From: Brevundimonas sp.
GTDB taxonomy: Bacteria > Pseudomonadota > Alphaproteobacteria > Caulobacterales > Caulobacteraceae
Direction: 5' to 3'
Assembly: GCF_031082345.1 (NCBI RefSeq)
Contig: NZ_JAVHLH010000189.1
Span: 1-5,751 of the forward strand
DNA: 5,751 bases
Shown: positions 5,448 to 5,751 of the stretch, piece by piece
How positions within the stretch are numbered: the stretch's first letter is position 1
Layout: every line of letters begins with the position of its first letter
Translations under genes and position numbers: made by a program
The notes under the pieces: generated by a model
What the model was told of the DNA's origin: nothing
What the model saw: only the letters and a program-made list of their open reading frames with translations
Database searches by the model: none

Positions 5448-5751
5448 CTAGAACTCCCGCCAGCTGTCGCCCGGGTCGCGTTCGCCCGGCTCGACGCTCT
5501 GCTGGCCCCAAGCCACGATCATCAGCAGCTTGTGGCTGCGGATGCGGAACTCGCCGGTCATCGGCATGACGGCCCCCAGCGGCGCCCCGGTGCTGGGTTC
5601 GTAGAGGAAGCCCGAGAACTCGGCCACGCCGACCCGGTCGCGGCGGCTGTAGACCGACAGCTCGGGAATGGAGACGACGTTGAAGCTGTCGTTGATCGGC
5701 ACCCGCATCTCCGGCAGGCCGAACACGCGGCGCATCTGCTCCAGCGACAGC
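5448..5751 (-). CDS. C-terminal part of a conserved hypothetical protein (partial)
   Basis: The frame is open to the right edge of the window and stops at TAG (5450-5448). The ATG at 5735 is likely internal, because the preceding codons (Leu-Ser-Leu-Glu-Gln) continue the frame and no ribosome binding site is visible before it. About 100 residues are seen. They contain strand-like segments: Phe-Asn-Val-Val-Ser-Ile-Pro-Glu-Leu-Ser-Val-Tyr, Val-Gly-Val-Ala-Glu-Phe-Ser-Gly-Phe-Leu-Tyr-Glu, and Phe-Arg-Ile-Arg-Ser-His-Lys-Leu-Leu-Met-Ile. The end is charged and reads Gly-Glu-Arg-Asp-Pro-Gly-Asp-Ser-Trp-Arg-Glu-Phe. The 'xGVAEFxGFLYExxTGxPLG' stretch recalls the DUF6655 family of small envelope proteins, but this is a weak recollection and I do not assign it. 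It lies 80 bp upstream of the DUF885 gene on the same strand, so co-transcription is possible. In the gap, ACGCCG/CGGCGT (5412-5417, 5433-5438) could form a hairpin without a T-run. Confidence 0.65.
   Translation of the reverse strand, partial: LSLEQMRRVFGLPEMRVPINDSFNVVSIPELSVYSRRDRVGVAEFSGFLYEPSTGAPLGAVMPMTGEFRIRSHKLLMIVAWGQQSVEPGERDPGDSWREF

Noticed and set aside
3613..5451. A 612-codon open frame on the plus strand, antisense to the DUF885 gene
   Set aside because: Its translation is low-complexity Arg/Leu/Gln/Val-rich and matches nothing, as expected for a mirror frame in GC-rich DNA. The minus-strand frame has a signal peptide and family motifs.

Overview
The window is GC-rich DNA, about 68-70% G+C by eye outside one short lower-GC patch. 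Its gene content fits an alphaproteobacterium, most likely Caulobacteraceae and possibly Brevundimonas. That placement is inferred from base composition, from the L19 protein with its Pro/Ala/Glu-rich tail, and from the set of exported hypothetical proteins; no marker in the window proves it.

Layout from left to right. Positions 1-302 hold the 3' end of an unrecognised plus-strand gene. Positions 364-849 encode a DUF2383/PA2169-type four-helix-bundle protein. Facing it across a 33-bp gap are two overlapping minus-strand genes: a small exported protein with eight cysteines (1441-1187), then a cytoplasmic protein of DUF6968-like appearance (1200-883). The small gene has its own plausible promoter, a strong Shine-Dalgarno sequence, lower G+C and unusual codons, so it looks like a relative newcomer. 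Next is the core translation pair trmD-rplS on the minus strand (2789-1586), separated by one base and closed by a textbook intrinsic terminator at 1560-1531. Divergent from trmD is a plus-strand gene for an unrecognised exported protein (2873-3523). It converges on a long minus-strand gene for an exported DUF885 zinc-metallopeptidase-like protein (5367-3520), and the two genes share a CTAG stop. The window ends inside another minus-strand hypothetical gene (5751-5448).

How the genes relate: TrmD and L19 are a functional translation pair, making m1G37 in tRNA and a 50S subunit protein, and are almost certainly co-transcribed. In many bacteria they follow rpsP and rimM; here the sequence upstream of trmD is a divergent unrelated gene, so the pair must use its own promoter. 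The remaining genes look like accessory or envelope functions with no evident common pathway. I found no RNA genes, CRISPR array, insertion sequence or phage genes. The points most worth a second look are the small cysteine-rich protein and its overlap with the next gene, a hairpin that covers the DUF885 ribosome binding site, and an Asp-to-Glu change at the presumed catalytic position of TrmD.
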